Position numbers and translations under genes: made by a program
NCBI GenBank assembly: GCA_003229095.1
Contig: QIHS01000381.1
Span: 1 to 10,216, forward strand
Origin: Woeseia sp.
GTDB lineage: Bacteria; Pseudomonadota; Gammaproteobacteria; Steroidobacterales; Woeseiaceae
DNA length: 10,216 nt
Direction of reading: 5' to 3'
Shown here: piece after piece, positions 1 through 7,063 of the stretch
How the letters are laid out: the number at the start of each line of letters is the position of its first letter
Position numbering within the stretch: the stretch's first letter is position 1
The notes under the pieces: model-generated
The model's database searches: none
Seen by the model: only the letters and a program-made list of their open reading frames with translations
Told to the model about the DNA's origin: nothing

Positions 1-10
1 GCCTCAAACA

Positions 11-147
11 ACGTCTTATTCATAAAAAAGTGATTAAGGACATCCATCTTTTCGACCGAAAAACGATGGATGTCCTTAATCTCGTTAATCTCGTTTTCCC
101 TGCCCGTCGGGTAGCCAGTCACGAGATTAAAGACGGAATAAGCACGT
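11..147. repeat. Compound nested inverted-repeat element
   Basis: Three palindromic layers are visible. An outer repeat pairs 11-21 with 136-147, with one unpaired base at 143. Inside it, a perfect 17-nt repeat pairs 32-48 with 65-81; its loop can pair further (49-53 with 58-62). A second perfect 10-nt repeat pairs 85-94 with 121-130 and encloses a small GC-rich hairpin (100-105 with 109-114, one G-T pair). A 9-nt tandem repeat (76-84 and 85-93) links the two hairpins, so either copy can pair with 122-130. The whole folds as a three-way junction. There is no run of T after the main stem, so it does not look like a simple terminator on the + strand. A small non-autonomous mobile element (MITE/REP-like) or a structured leader is possible; no second copy occurs in this window. 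Confidence 0.6.
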
Positions 148-313
148 AGAGCTCGTAGCAGAGGGCTTGCGGACGCGGGGAGCACAGCAAGGATGAGGGT
201 CTCAAGCCCGAATCCATCCTCGCTTGCCCCAGGGATGCCCCGAGTCAGTTCGATCGAACCACACAATTGTGATATGACGGACACACTCCGATCACAAACC
301 AGGCTAACGAAAC
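148..313 (+). other. Non-coding leader with palindromes
   Basis: No convincing gene lies here. The stretch holds an imperfect GC-rich stem (about 177-196 against 214-230), then two close perfect palindromes: a 12-mer centred on CGATCG at 248-259 and the 10-mer CACAATTGTG at 262-271. They lie 40-65 nt before the GTG at 314, where an operator or promoter for that gene would sit. A -35-like TTGTGA at 267-272 has only a poor -10 partner (290-295), so I do not call a promoter. Whether the palindromes bind a regulator is inference. Confidence 0.4.
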
Positions 314-1456
314 GTGAAAACCCGTCGTCGTATATTTGTCGGCATAACCATTGCACTGGTTTTGGCGTTGGTCGGCTATTCGTTTCGTCCTGACATTGAG
401 CCATCGCAGATTGGTGAGGTAAAACTTGCTAATCCCGAAAACGACGTCGTCGCGAGCGCATCATTTCCAGAGTTATCGTCACCAGTTTTGCCAGTTGCCG
501 ACCTGCGCTCTGCGCTAACAGAACTGTGCGACGGCAACGACAAGTTATCCCCCGAAGAGAGACAGTCCAGGATCGACGAATACATCGAACTCCCGCAAAA
601 GGTCGCGGAACGCCTGTCGGTATCGTCATCTGCGGAACACCTGCACTTGGCCGCTTTGCTGGAGGACGATTCGGCAGCACGAATCGAACTACTCGATCGC
701 GCAATCTCGCAGAGTCCTAACGATGCTTTCCTGTTGTGGAACGCCGTACAAATCTGTGCCGAAGAGGGTGACGCTACGGCCTGCGATTCGGCGGACTGGG
801 AACGCCGACTGCTAACGATCGACGGCCAGAACAGCGAGTCGTGGCTCCATATTGCAGCGAACCGGTACAAAGCAGGCGAAACCGGTGCCGCACTTGACGC
901 AATGCGACATGCCGCCACTTCCGCTGAAACACGTACCTATTGGACCGAGACGATCGAGATGATCGAACGTGGATTAGCGGCTGCCGGGAGCGGCTATGCA
1001 TTCCCTGAGCGAGCAAGAATGGCTTTTGATTTCGCCGCTATGAAACTCCCGAATTACGGCGATTTCACGACAATGTGCAAGGAGCAGTCATCGCGCAGCG
1101 CAGACTGGGCATATACGTGTCTTGGCTACGGCGAGCTTGCAGAGAACCAGGGCAAGACCGGGATGAGTGTATCGATTGGCCGTTCACTGCAAAAACTGGC
1201 ACTCGAGAGTCTGGGAGAATTTGAGAAGGCGGCTGAGGTGGAGCAACGACAGCAGGCGCATCATCAGGAAATTCTGGACTCGGTTAAAGACTACAACCCG
1301 GAGATTGAACGGCTGGTTTTCTCAATCCCCAGTCTTTTCTCCGCATACCTGGCCGCCGTCAGATCGGAGGGCGAGGTAGCTGCGCTATCCCGCATTACTA
1401 AGGACATCGAACGGCTCCTCGAACAACAGCCAGAGCTGGCCTGCCAGCCCATTTAA
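314..1456 (+). CDS. Membrane-anchored TPR-like protein, unknown function
   Basis: I do not recognise the family. The protein is 380 residues from a GTG start; an AGG at 301-303 is the only, rather distant, Shine-Dalgarno-like match. The N-terminus (MKTRRR then a hydrophobic stretch, residues 7-23) looks like an uncleaved signal anchor, placing the rest in the periplasm. The remainder is mostly helical. Residues about 120-150 and 174-203 resemble TPR or Sel1-like repeats, with small residues and alternating helices (AARIELLDRAISQSPNDA; ANRYKAGETGAALDAMRHA), which suggests a protein-interaction scaffold. Six cysteines (72, 148, 157, 255, 269, 377) all lie on the predicted periplasmic side and could form disulfides. 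It is convergent with the protease gene downstream and appears to be transcribed alone. Codon use and G+C look like the neighbours. Coding status is secure; function is not. Confidence 0.85.
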   Translation: MKTRRRIFVGITIALVLALVGYSFRPDIEPSQIGEVKLANPENDVVASASFPELSSPVLPVADLRSALTELCDGNDKLSPEERQSRIDEYIELPQKVAERLSVSSSAEHLHLAALLEDDSAARIELLDRAISQSPNDAFLLWNAVQICAEEGDATACDSADWERRLLTIDGQNSESWLHIAANRYKAGETGAALDAMRHAATSAETRTYWTETIEMIERGLAAAGSGYAFPERARMAFDFAAMKLPNYGDFTTMCKEQSSRSADWAYTCLGYGELAENQGKTGMSVSIGRSLQKLALESLGEFEKAAEVEQRQQAHHQEILDSVKDYNPEIERLVFSIPSLFSAYLAAVRSEGEVAALSRITKDIERLLEQQPELACQPI

Positions 1457-1658
1457 GGCAACCCGCCTCCCGAATCTCTCGAAATGCCTGCTTTAACCGG
1501 CTTTGCCGGACCAGCGAGCTACCCTGCTCTCGGTCGCCGGAAACGCGTTTTCGAGGACTTCTGAACACTCTGAAATATCGTTCACAAGGTGGTTCCAGTT
1601 TGTTCGCACTCGGTTCACCAAATGTACCGACCCCCTTTGAGGGGCCGCAGATTATTGG

Positions 1659-1695
1659 GTACCGCGCGACCTGAAAATCGCAAGGTACATTTTTT
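1659..1695 (+). terminator. Possible intrinsic terminator after the TPR-like gene
   Basis: In the convergent gap, 1659-1663 pairs with 1684-1688 and, inside a 2x2 internal loop, 1666-1669 pairs with 1678-1681. Six T follow at 1690-1695. It lies about 200 nt past the stop at 1456. The stem is weak. A competing longer pairing (1620-1628 with 1684-1692) encloses another hairpin (1632-1636 with 1640-1644). A further GC-rich hairpin lies at 1497-1509 without a T run. The rest of the gap (1457-1723) shows no gene. Confidence 0.35.
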
Positions 1696-1723
1696 CTCGT
1701 CTTCGCCCGGAGGTCGTTCGCCG

Positions 1724-4700
1724 TTATTCGCCCAGTTCTGTCGGAAATGCCGGTGCCGCAGATGGAATCGGATTTTGAAATTCCGCCAATTGCAGCATGA
1801 TTTCGGAAATCGCCGCATCAAGCTGCGAATCCGTGCCGTTGTTGGTTGCAATTGGATCAAGCGCTACTTCGATATCCGGTGCCACGCCCTGATTCTCGAC
1901 CGACCAGTTGTGATCTGCATCGTAGAAGCGGAAGAACGGCACGGACAGCCCTGAACCATCGACCAACTGTGGATTCGTAGCAATACCAATCAGGCCGCCC
2001 CAGGTCCGCGTGCCAATCAACTTGCCGATGCCCAGCTGGCGAAAAGAATAAGGCAGAAAATCACCGCCGGAGCCTGCATCCTGATCGATCAGCATGACTT
2101 TCGGGCCGTGCATTGCGCCAGCAGGTGTATTGTATGTCTTGCCATCGCGATCTTTCCAGCCCGACAAGTGTTGTCGGCTCAAAACGTCAGTGATGTAGTT
2201 TGCTGCCTGGCCGCCACCGTTTGAGCGCTCATCGATGATCATTGCTTCCTTATCGACCTGGGCAAAGAACATGCGATTGAAAAAGGTATAACCCGCGCCG
2301 GCCGTATTGGGCAGGTAGACGTACCCCACCCTGCCATCAGTAGCTTCACTCACGATGCGCCGATTATTTTCGATCCACGCCCATAAGCGCATAGTGCGCT
2401 CAGAACCGGTTGGCTCAATCGTGATATCACGGGCGTCGAGTCCATTGGCAGTCGGGCCGACCCGCAACGTCACCTGCTTGCCAGACGTGCGCTGCAGATA
2501 CTCAAAAATATTGTCGGCAGATGTCAGTTCGCGACCGTTGATCGCGAGAATGTATTCCCCGTCCCGCGCAGCGTTTCCAGGTGTCGCCAGAGGTGCGTTG
2601 ACGAACGGGTTCCATGCCTCACCTGTGTAAACACGGGCAAGCTGATAGCGACCGTTGTCGATGCGCAAATTCGCGCCGAGAAGGCCGGTATTGGTGCCCT
2701 CCTCGCGGTGCGTGTCACCGCCACCGGTTCGATTGTGACCCACCTGCATCTCCGCAATCATTTCAACTATCAATGCGGTCAGGTCTTCGCGACGACCGAC
2801 ATGAGCGACGAGCGGCTGGTATTGGTCATAGATAGCCTGCCAATCCAGGCCATGCATGTTCGGATCGTAAAAGTACTCCTTCTCCATGCGCCACGCTTCG
2901 TCAAAAATCTGTGACCATTCACTGCGTGGATTCACGAGAATTTTTACGCCGCCCAGATCCAGCGGTTCCGGTTTCATTTCATCGCCGATTTCAGATACAG
3001 CGATTGAACCGTCCACGTTAGCAATCAACATTTGTTTGCCATCGGCGCTGATCGAGAAGCTGTTCACGCCCGTCAATACCGTCTGCGACTCTTTTTCTTC
3101 TAAGTCGAACCGCATCAACCGGTTTCCGTCTGCGGCATCGTCCCCTGGCGGTTCGTTGGATGCGCCTGGCTGCACACCCTGTATGTAATAAAGCTTGCCG
3201 TCGCTGGCCACTTCGAGATTGCCGTAGTTACGCTCGGCAATAGGCAAGGCAACGGTTCGCGCCATTAATCCGTCCAGGTCAATATGCGTCACCACGACTT
3301 TGGCTTCTTCCTCGTCCTCATCAGAATTGTCCGCCGCCGCATCATCTTGACCGCCCTCGTCGCCAGCCTTGTCGCCACCCTCGTCACCACTTTCTGGCAA
3401 CAACGGAGATTTGCCATCGGCGGCGAGCACGATCGCGTACAAACCAGCACGATAAGGACGCTCCTGGCTGGTCATGTTCAGGCCAATCTGCAGCGGACCC
3501 GAATTAGTCGATGCAGCGAAATACAAGTAATTGCCGTCACGGCTAAATGCTGGCGATGCCACATCGGCCGCCCCGTTGCTCAACGCAACGCGCTCACCTG
3601 ATACGAAATTCAACAACATCAGGTCGCGATGGTAGTTTTCTTTCTCCTGCGTATAGGCAAGCCACTGACCGTCCGGCGAAAACGATGCTTCGATTTGATC
3701 GCGACGCGTGCCGACCGCGATCTTTTCTATATCTCCGCTGGCCAACTCTATCGCGTACAAGCTCAGGTGATTGTCGGTAAAGACGATTCGCGCGTCGTCA
3801 TTGTTACTCCAGGCAAGCAGTCTGTAGAAAAACGAGCCTAGCTCGTACTCACGATGTTCGCGATTGCCAATCTGGTCACTGATCACCAGGCTTTGCCCAT
3901 CCAGTGAGTCCGTGATGTAGGCGATCTGGTCTCCCTGCGGAGACCAAATGGCGGAATACTCACGCACCATGGCGGAGTTACTTACATTTCGTGTTGGGCC
4001 TTCATCAACCGCGATCGTAAATACCTCACCACGCGCCGTCAGTATGGCTCTTTTGCCTGTCGGTGATATGCCTGCAAAATTGATTGCGCGAGTGGCATCT
4101 TTCCATTGCGTTCGCAGTTGTGGCAGATCAGGATTGATGCTGATGACAATTTCCTGCGTCTGTCCGCTGGCGACATTTAGCGTTTTTAGTCGTCCACCTG
4201 ATTCGTAAACGATGTCACCACCATGCCCGCCCGCCGCACGAATGTCCCAGACTGCTTCGTTTGAAACTCTCTCTACTTCGCCACTTGAGTCGTCATAGCG
4301 GAAAATGTTGAATAATTCATTATCCCGGTCCGATAGGAAATAAAGTGCGTCGTCGAGCCAGATCGGATTAAGATTAGTCGCACCGGCACCGGGAATTGTG
4401 GTGACCGTTTCGCCGGCCATGTCCATGATCTGCACCGCTGGCGTCGATCCACCACGGTAGCCTTTCCATCCGGAACCACCGCCGTACAAGCCGTTGTAGG
4501 CAGCCCTGAACGGTATGTATGCCAGGCGTGCGTTACTGCTGTCATAGGCACCACTGACGATGCGGGCTTCCATCTGTTTTTCAGGCAGTCCGCCATCAAT
4601 TGCGGCGTGATAAAGCTGACCAGACCGGCCGTGATCGGTTTCCCGCGCTGAAATGACACTTACTGCCTTGCCATCCGCTGTCCAGCCAGTCGGTTCGTCA

Positions 4701-5023
4701 TTGCCGGGATGCCAGGTCAATCGTTTAGGCTGCCCACCAGAGATCGGCATGACATACACATCGCGATTGTTCTCATAATTTGCCGAAAACGCGATTTGAG
4801 ATCCGTCGGGAGAAAACGTCGGACTCCCCTCATCCGCGGGGTTCGATGTCAGACGCTGCGGGTCCGAGCCATCGCGGTTGGCAAGCCAGATATCGCCGGC
4901 GTAAACAAAGGCAAGTCTATTCGCAGAGATATCCGGGTCGCGAAGTAACAATGTTTGTTGTGCGAGTGCGGATTGTGCGAATACGGCAAGTACAAGACCG
5001 GCCAGAATTTGTCGGTAGTTCAT
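1724..5023 (-). CDS. Secreted tricorn-type S41 peptidase
   Basis: A 1099-residue homologue of tricorn protease, which cleaves peptides into short fragments. Residues 1-21 form a Sec signal peptide ending ALA before QQ, so the enzyme should act in the periplasm, unlike cytosolic archaeal tricorn. TolB/WD-like propeller strands (FSPDGSQIAFSA and similar) fill about 30-680, in two propellers. Residues about 543-574 are a Gly/Asp/Glu-rich acidic linker. A C1-like segment follows, then a PDZ domain (about 780-870) and the catalytic core. By comparison with Thermoplasma tricorn (from memory), nucleophile Ser965 matches Ser985 (GSGGDFLPY), Glu1023 matches Glu1043 (exactly 58 residues later), His746 matches His763 and oxyanion Gly918 matches Gly938 (NGGG). 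Ser745 is replaced by Gly762, and the P1-pocket Asp936 falls on Trp956. The ATG is preceded by GGGAAAAG. Full length for the family; probably its own transcript. Confidence 0.93.
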   Translation of the reverse strand: MNYRQILAGLVLAVFAQSALAQQTLLLRDPDISANRLAFVYAGDIWLANRDGSDPQRLTSNPADEGSPTFSPDGSQIAFSANYENNRDVYVMPISGGQPKRLTWHPGNDEPTGWTADGKAVSVISARETDHGRSGQLYHAAIDGGLPEKQMEARIVSGAYDSSNARLAYIPFRAAYNGLYGGGSGWKGYRGGSTPAVQIMDMAGETVTTIPGAGATNLNPIWLDDALYFLSDRDNELFNIFRYDDSSGEVERVSNEAVWDIRAAGGHGGDIVYESGGRLKTLNVASGQTQEIVISINPDLPQLRTQWKDATRAINFAGISPTGKRAILTARGEVFTIAVDEGPTRNVSNSAMVREYSAIWSPQGDQIAYITDSLDGQSLVISDQIGNREHREYELGSFFYRLLAWSNNDDARIVFTDNHLSLYAIELASGDIEKIAVGTRRDQIEASFSPDGQWLAYTQEKENYHRDLMLLNFVSGERVALSNGAADVASPAFSRDGNYLYFAASTNSGPLQIGLNMTSQERPYRAGLYAIVLAADGKSPLLPESGDEGGDKAGDEGGQDDAAADNSDEDEEEAKVVVTHIDLDGLMARTVALPIAERNYGNLEVASDGKLYYIQGVQPGASNEPPGDDAADGNRLMRFDLEEKESQTVLTGVNSFSISADGKQMLIANVDGSIAVSEIGDEMKPEPLDLGGVKILVNPRSEWSQIFDEAWRMEKEYFYDPNMHGLDWQAIYDQYQPLVAHVGRREDLTALIVEMIAEMQVGHNRTGGGDTHREEGTNTGLLGANLRIDNGRYQLARVYTGEAWNPFVNAPLATPGNAARDGEYILAINGRELTSADNIFEYLQRTSGKQVTLRVGPTANGLDARDITIEPTGSERTMRLWAWIENNRRIVSEATDGRVGYVYLPNTAGAGYTFFNRMFFAQVDKEAMIIDERSNGGGQAANYITDVLSRQHLSGWKDRDGKTYNTPAGAMHGPKVMLIDQDAGSGGDFLPYSFRQLGIGKLIGTRTWGGLIGIATNPQLVDGSGLSVPFFRFYDADHNWSVENQGVAPDIEVALDPIATNNGTDSQLDAAISEIMLQLAEFQNPIPSAAPAFPTELGE

Positions 5024-5094
5024 AAACTTTTCCCGTAGGTGAATATCGGTGACACTTGAAAGGCGCCATCATCTGATCATTTTGGCAGGCGCGC

Positions 5095-5123
5095 AGCATA
5101 GTCATAACAGTCAAACTGACCAA
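5095..5123 (-). promoter_or_regulatory. Candidate sigma70 promoter for the tricorn-type gene
   Basis: On the minus strand a TTGGTC (5118-5123) and a TATGCT (5095-5100) are separated by exactly 17 nt (5101-5117), about 70 nt before the ATG at 5023. Match to consensus is moderate (3 of 6 and 4 of 6). It lies in the 143-nt gap after the phosphatase-like gene, so the protease gene could be transcribed independently. No clear intrinsic terminator is seen after the stop at 5167, so read-through is also possible. Confidence 0.35.
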
Positions 5124-5166
5124 TACGGATCCACAAGCAAGGAAGCCTGATTGTCTACCCTCTTAA

Positions 5167-5703
5167 TTACTTCGAACGGTTTTTCAGCTGTTTTTTGACA
5201 TCAGGTTCCAGGCGAGTCAATCCGGCCGCTTTGCCAGCAAGCAACGCCTCATCGTCAGAATCTCCGGCCAGACTCGCGCGCAGTGCAAACAGTGCGCCAA
5301 CGCGATTGCCACTGGCGCAATGGACCAGCACAGGACCATCGAACCGCGCAAGAATCTCGTTGAGCGCCTTTGCGTTTTCAAAACTGATATCCCCAACATC
5401 GGCGATCGGCAATAAAACATAACTCATGCCGAGAGATTCTACTGCACGAACTTCATCCAGGCCCCGATCCTCTTCGGCAGAACGCAGGTCCACTACGGCG
5501 ACAAAGCCAGCATCTTTCACAATCTCCAACACTCGTTGATCGGGCTGCCCTGAAGAAATGAGTTGCCTGCCATCTATTGTGGTCGCATTCGAACGTATCT
5601 CAGCAGCACTGACAGACACCGCGTTGGCCTGGCGCTCATCTGCAACAGACTGGATCACACCCATCGTTGTGAATATCAGGATAGCAAGAACGAGGAGTTT
5701 CAT
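5167..5703 (-). CDS. Secreted DSP/Blh-type phosphatase-like protein
   Basis: A 178-residue protein of the dual-specificity phosphatase-like superfamily, closest in motif to DUF442/Blh and the PTP-NADK-type phosphatase domain. Diagnostic features are SSGQP near residues 50-54, the VVDLRS strand at 71-75, a PIADVGD loop with candidate general acids Asp102 and Asp105, and the P-loop HCASGNRVGA with Cys129 and Arg134. The spacing is C-x4-R, as in this subgroup and rhodaneses, not the classic C-x5-R. The start at 5703 is chosen over an in-frame ATG at 5775: AAGG lies about 9 nt upstream, and the protein then begins MKLLVLAILIFTTMG, a Sec signal peptide with a likely cut after SVA (residue 21). It should therefore work in the periplasm, where its substrate is unknown. 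It lies between the broken lhgO gene and the tricorn-type gene on the same strand, separated from lhgO by a terminator. Confidence 0.88.
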   Translation of the reverse strand: MKLLVLAILIFTTMGVIQSVADERQANAVSVSAAEIRSNATTIDGRQLISSGQPDQRVLEIVKDAGFVAVVDLRSAEEDRGLDEVRAVESLGMSYVLLPIADVGDISFENAKALNEILARFDGPVLVHCASGNRVGALFALRASLAGDSDDEALLAGKAAGLTRLEPDVKKQLKNRSK

Positions 5704-5725
5704 TGGTCGTGACCTTTCCGGAAAT

Positions 5726-5738
5726 TGGCCGGCATTAT
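5726..5738. repeat. 13-nt motif TGGCCGGCATTAT, copy 1
   Basis: TGGCCGGCATTAT at 5726-5738 lies 23-35 nt before the phosphatase-like start. The identical 13 nt occur at 8891-8903, upstream of the lipoprotein start on the same strand. Both are followed by CC after zero or one extra base. On the minus strand each reads ATAATGCCGGCCA, i.e. a -10-like ATAAT followed by a GC-rich stretch. It may be a shared promoter-proximal or operator element; chance cannot be excluded. Confidence 0.35.
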
Positions 5739-5830
5739 TCCAAAAAATCACAGCAAGCTCTGTCTGCATTGCCACCCGAAAACGCCGAATTCAGAAGCTT
5801 TTTCAATTTCAATGGCTTACAGACTCCAAG

Positions 5831-5856
5831 AAAAATTGCACAGCCATTTACTGTGC
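5831..5856 (-). terminator. Intrinsic terminator of the lipoprotein-lhgO unit
   Basis: On the minus strand a perfect 6-bp stem (GCACAG with CTGTGC, 5851-5856 and 5838-5843) with a 7-nt loop is followed by AATTTTTC. It begins 4 nt after the lhgO stop codon at 5861-5863. Position and form fit a rho-independent terminator closing the upstream transcription unit. Confidence 0.75.
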
Positions 5857-5860
5857 GCAG

Positions 5861-7037
5861 CTAGTTACAAACAAGCCGTTGTTCCGCTTTTTCCGCGATG
5901 AATTTACCAATAGCCAAAGAGGCTGTTGCGGCAGGTGATGGCGCACTCAGAATGTGAATGGCACCGGGCACATCTTCAATCCAAAAATCATCAACCAGGT
6001 TGCCGCGTCGATCAACGGCCTGTGCCCGCACGCCCGAACCGGCTGGAATCAGATCATCAGAGCGGATTTCCGGAATCAGTCGCTGCAGAGTTTTAACCAA
6101 CACGCTTTTCCGCAATGCACAATTAATCTCTGCGATGCCTGGCAAGATGTTTCGAGCGGCCAGCAACCAAAACCCGGGGAAAGACAAGGTCGATGAAAAC
6201 TCCCGCAGCGAAAAATCGGTGCGCCGGTAGCCCTCCCGGCTTGTGGCCAGCAATGCATTCGGGCCTGCATCAATGGCTCCGTCCGGCCTCGGTGTAAAAT
6301 GCGCGCCAAGAAACGGTAGAGACGGATTGGCAACCGGGTAAATCAATCCCTTGACCAGCAATTGACGATCTGTTCGCAGTCTTGCAGCCCATACGCCTCG
6401 CCACGACATCACTGTGCAGGCCGGCACAATTAATCACCAGCCTGGCATCGAACTCTGTTTTGTTGGTGACCACCCGCTGGCGACCGTTGTTCGAGGGCGC
6501 AGCAGAAATAAACTCGGTAGAAAGATGAATTCGGCCACCGGCGGCCTGTAGATTGATTGCGTATCTCTCCGCAACTTTCCTGAAATCGACGATGGCCGAT
6601 TGCGGTGCATGCAGCGCGTTGCGCCCTTGCACATGCGGTTCAATTTCCCGAAGCTCCTCACGCGAGATTAATCGCAGGCTTGCCACACCGTTTTGCGATC
6701 CACGATCGACGAGCTGTCGGAGCTGTTCCACCTCACGCGCTGAGTTTGCAACGATGACCTTGCCACAGCGGATGACTGGAATGGCGAACCGGTCGCAAAA
6801 CGCAATCAGTGCCTGGCGACCGGCCACGCAGAATTTCGCTTTCAGGGAGCCCGGTTTGTAGTAAATTCCGGCATGCAGAACGCCGGAATTGTGGCCGGAT
6901 TGTTGCGATGCGACGGCCGCGTCTTTCTCAATCAGGTGTATAGACAGCCCGGGTTGAGTCTGCAACAGGTGCATCGCCGTTGACAGACCCAGAAGCCCGC
7001 CGCCGACAATAAGCGCATCTGTTTTTACAACTGACAT
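5861..7037 (-). pseudogene. lhgO: L-2-hydroxyglutarate dehydrogenase, disrupted by internal deletion
   Basis: LhgO is an FAD enzyme that oxidises L-2-hydroxyglutarate to 2-oxoglutarate and passes electrons to the quinone pool. The first part, residues 1-217 from the ATG at 7037, carries the FAD motif GGGLLG (12-17), the family signature HNSGVLHAGIYY and INCAGLHSD. At about 6380-6390 homology jumps to another frame. It resumes with RLRTDRQLLVKGLIYPV and runs through PSLPFLGAHFT, GVRAQAV and APSPAATAS to the stop at 5861. Compared with E. coli LhgO (from memory), about 14-15 residues around the conserved PFRGEYF are missing, which implies a deletion of 3n+2 bases, near 44. Restoring 44 nt gives a 406-residue protein, normal for the family. 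As read, translation ends at 6270 with a nonsense tail. The start lies 26 nt after the lipoprotein stop, with no strong ribosome site. A true mutation is more likely than a one-base read error, but an assembly fault is possible. Confidence 0.85.
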
Positions 7038-7063
7038 TGGGGCAATCCAGTGCGCCCACGGGA

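Noticed and set aside
32..97. Rho-independent terminator
   Set aside because: The 17-bp stem is not followed directly by a T run; only TTTT occurs 13 nt after the stem on the plus strand, and no gene end is visible upstream.
11..147. Integron attC site
   Set aside because: The overall fold is suggestive, but no matched RYYYAAC/GTTRRRY core sites were found at the ends and there is no integrase or cassette gene nearby.
376..918. 180-codon open frame on the minus strand inside the TPR-like gene
   Set aside because: It is fully antisense to a frame with a clear signal anchor and regular protein composition; its own product is Ser/Arg-rich and lacks domain features.
4273..4659. 128-codon minus-strand frame inside the tricorn-type gene
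   Set aside because: It is out of frame with the well-supported propeller coding sequence and has no ribosome site or family motif.
5704..5775. Longer N-terminus for the phosphatase-like protein (ATG at 5775)
   Set aside because: It would bury the Sec signal peptide behind 24 residues, while the ATG at 5703 has a good AAGG site and exposes the signal.
5861..6427. Separate small gene for the C-terminal half of LhgO
   Set aside because: Its first residues do not match the family, there is no proper start, and homology continues directly from the upstream frame; it is the broken remainder of one gene.
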